From: Buttiauxella agrestis ATCC 33320
Lineage (GTDB): Bacteria > Pseudomonadota > Gammaproteobacteria > Enterobacterales > Enterobacteriaceae
DNA length: 64,000 bases
NCBI GenBank assembly: GCA_024169445.1
Contig: JALKFA010000002.1
Coordinates: 62,001-126,000, forward strand
Direction: 5' to 3'
Part shown: positions 62,116 through 64,000 of the stretch, piece by piece
How positions within the stretch are numbered: the first letter of the stretch is position 1
Layout of the letters: each line of letters starts with the position of its first letter
Translations under genes and position numbers: made by a program
The notes under the pieces: model-generated
Databases searched by the model: none
What the model saw: the letters and a program-made list of their open reading frames with translations, nothing else
What the model was told of the DNA's origin: nothing

Positions 62116-63358
62116 CTATTTATCGGTGAGAACCACGTTCCATGGCAGAAGTTCTGCCACTTTATTACAAGGCCACTCCGGCAGTACGCTCAGGATATGG
62201 CGAAGGTAAGCTTCTGGAGCGATGCCATTCAGTCTGCATGTACCGATCAGGCCGTACAGTAGTGCACCACGCTCACCACCATGATCGTTGCCGAAGAAGA
62301 TGTAGTTCTTTTTACCCAGGCATACCGCCCTCAGCGCTCGTTCCGCTGCATTATTGTCAGGCTCTGCCAGTCCGTCATCCGCGTAATAACACAGCGCTTC
62401 CCACTGGTTTAGCGCATAAGCGAACGCCTCGCCCAGCCGGGATTTTTTTGACAGTGTCGCGCTTTTCTCCACCAACCACTCATGCAGGGAAGCCAGCAGT
62501 GGTTTGCTCCGGGACTGCCTGGATAACCTGCGAAGGCATCCGCCTGCAGCACACCATGATAATGTCGAAGATGCTGCTGAGGATGTTTCCCCTGCCTGTC
62601 CGGAGAGAAGGCGAACCACGCTGCTGGCGGATCTGAGGAGCCTGCACTTCTGTTGTCACATACATACGTCCAGATGCGCCCGGTTTTCGTCTTCTTTCTG
62701 CCCGGTGCCTGCACCGGTACTGGGGTATCATCCGTATGCAGTTTGCGACTGTCCATCACGTAACGGCACAGCGCATCATCCAGCGGTGCCATTAACCGGC
62801 AACAGGCATCCACCCAGCTGGAGAGCAGCGCACGACTCAGATCCACACCCTGACGGGCAAAGATTTCGCACTGGCGATACCCCGAACGATGGGACGTGAT
62901 GGCGCAGGCGCAGGCGCTTCAACGATGCGGTCACATCGGGTACAGACCTTTTTCACTCTGACCGTGCGGATTACTTTCAGGGTGCTGGAGACCACTTCCA
63001 GCTGTTCCGCGCTGACTTCGCTGAGGTATGCCATATTGCTGCCGCACTCAGGGCAGCAGGCTTCTACCGGCTCCAGCCGGTATATCTCGCGGGGAAGATG
63101 TTCAGGAAGCGGGCGACGGTGGCGGGACTGGCGAAGCTGACGCGGAACCTGCGGATCGTTATCCCGGCCGTTGTAACGATCGCTTTGCTGCTTCAGCAGG
63201 GCTTCGGTTTCTTCAACCTGCCGGTGTAGCTTTTCAGAACGGGCCAGCGCAGAGCGCAGGAGCGACTCAGTCTCTGCAACGAGGCTGAGTTTGGCTTCCA
63301 GTTCTGCTATACGGGCGAGATAGTCCTGACTCAGGACCCCATTTATAATGCGGTCATG
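62116..63358 (-). pseudogene. IS66 TnpC transposase, multiply frameshifted
   Basis: Pieces in order: N-terminal coiled coil and zinc-finger region (63290-62837; AELEAKLSLVAETESLLRSA, CPECGSNMAYLSEV, CTRCDRIVEAPAP); catalytic region (62846-62409; MDLSRALLSSWVDACCRLMA, HTDDTPVPVQAPG); C-terminal region (62619-62116; WEALCYYADDGLAEPDNNAA, GKKNYIFFGNDHGGERGAL). At least two frame changes separate them, near 62840 and 62600. The family's DDE residues are split between frames, so the protein is not made. Confidence 0.88.
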
Positions 63359-63364
63359 CTCTTT

Positions 63365-63715
63365 TTACAACATTGTCAGTGAGTTAAAGCGTGCTGTTTT
63401 TGGCTGACGCCAGTCCAGCTTATCGAGGAGTATGCCGAGTTGTGTGCGGGTGATCGCGATTTTACCTTCGCGTACAGCAGGCCAGATGAACTGGCCTTCT
63501 TCCAGACGTTTGGTAAACAGGCACAGGCCATCCGCATCTGTCCAGAGTATCTTCACTGTATCGCCTTTGGGGCCACGGAAGATAAACAGGTGACCGGAGA
63601 ACGGATTTTCATCAAGTGCATGCTGTACCAGCTCGCCCAGACCATTGAAGGACTTAAGCATATCGGTGACGCCAGCAACCAGCCAGATACGGGTGCCTGA
63701 CGGGAGAGGTATCAT
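63365..63715 (-). CDS. tnpB: IS66 TnpB accessory protein
   Basis: 116 residues, intact, with the family signatures GTRIWLVAGVTDMLKSFNGL, FIFRGPKGDTVKILW and a C-terminal LLDKLDWRQPKT. TnpB (IS66 Orf2) is needed for transposition, though its role is unclear. The ATG overlaps the tnpA stop (ATGA). Met-Leu replaces the usual Met-Arg in TDMRKS; the effect is unknown. Confidence 0.95.
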   Translation of the reverse strand: MIPLPSGTRIWLVAGVTDMLKSFNGLGELVQHALDENPFSGHLFIFRGPKGDTVKILWTDADGLCLFTKRLEEGQFIWPAVREGKIAITRTQLGILLDKLDWRQPKTARFNSLTML

Positions 63716-64000
63716 CGCACTCTCCCGGTCAGCTCGCGGATCAACACCGCCAGCAGTTCGGGTAATGGGTTATCCAGTGTCATTTTACCCTGACTGAACT
63801 CCACGTGGCAGGAGGTAGCGTTCAGCGAAGGAGAGTGACAGGTTGTGGTGCTTTGCTCATCTGATTGTGTAGGGTCAGATATCACCTCAACAGGCAGTAG
63901 CACCGGTGATGAAGTGGGTGCGATCGTTGCGGGGAGACGGCGTGATATGCGGCCTTCTTTCTGCCAGAGGCGTAGCCATTTAAAGACCAGATTATGGGCA
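63712..64000 (-). CDS. tnpA: IS66 TnpA, C-terminal part (cut by window edge)
   Basis: The frame is open to the window edge. It reads HNLVFKWLRLWQKEGRISRR, typical of the middle of IS66 TnpA after its helix-turn-helix, and ends with LPELLAVLIRELTGRVR. The first ~40 residues lie outside. It overlaps tnpB by 4 bases. Confidence 0.85.
   Translation of the reverse strand, partial: AHNLVFKWLRLWQKEGRISRRLPATIAPTSSPVLLPVEVISDPTQSDEQSTTTCHSPSLNATSCHVEFSQGKMTLDNPLPELLAVLIRELTGRVR

Larger units (their letters stand above)
62086..64000 (-). mobile_element. IS66-family element (runs off the window)
   Basis: The end sequence GTAAGCGTTAAGTGAACGCC at 62086 is IS66-like. Reading leftward it holds tnpA (partial, at the edge), tnpB (intact) and tnpC (broken), the standard IS66 gene order. 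The other end is outside the window. Confidence 0.88.

Overview
The window is an enterobacterial accessory region. The organism is a member of Enterobacterales, judged from PapD/PapC-type fimbrial operons, an intimin/invasin-type adhesin, an IS3 element close to the E. coli one, an ISKpn21-like ISNCY element and an IprA/YaiV-like regulator. The genus cannot be fixed from the sequence. It is packed with whole and broken insertion sequences.

Layout. 0-5 kb: 3' part of a fimbrial operon (usher end, two subunits, two-domain adhesin, chaperone) followed by a ScsC/DsbA-like thiol oxidoreductase. 5-6.5 kb: IS debris and an intact IS3. 6.9-8.4 kb: a LuxR-type regulator, an odd tRNA-like sequence and an IprA-like regulator. 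8.8-16.5 kb: fimbrial operon 2, with a duplicated subunit pair, an attenuator-like hairpin, chaperone, usher and adhesin. 16.8-19.1 kb: nested IS3-family debris. 19.3-24.8 kb: fimbrial operon 3. 25.2-29.5 kb: a phage C4-type antisense RNA remnant and two ISNCY-family elements, one broken. 29.5-31.4 kb: unexplained DNA, two tiny ORFs and a holin-like gene. 31.8-48.3 kb: adhesin-type region with Ig-like proteins lacking signal peptides, a LysR regulator, an invasin with nine Big_1 domains, the remnant of a second invasin, an AraC pseudogene, a tandem noncoding repeat and a truncated IprA-like gene. 48.4-51 kb: IS3 copy 2 inserted in an old IS. 51.2-59.8 kb: a six-gene minus-strand operon of ketosynthase, hot-dog/MaoC-like protein, acyl carrier protein, two unknown proteins and a 1608-residue Rhs/YD-repeat protein. 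60-64 kb: IS debris, an IS3-family element with a broken orfB, and an IS66-family element running off the edge.

How it works together. The three chaperone-usher systems should each export and assemble a surface fibre. The ScsC-like protein may supply subunit disulfides. The LuxR, IprA-like and LysR genes sit beside promoters and are the natural candidates for control. A dyad of form TCTCA-NN-TGAGA occurs at four intergenic sites, two at duplicated fimbrial promoters, and hints at a shared operator. The most unusual part is the KS-dehydratase-like-ACP-Rhs operon: its layout suggests an acyl group built on a dedicated ACP and linked to a large Rhs-type toxin-like protein. That link is inference from gene order. 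Much of the rest is decay, with nonsense codons, frameshifts and IS fragments throughout.
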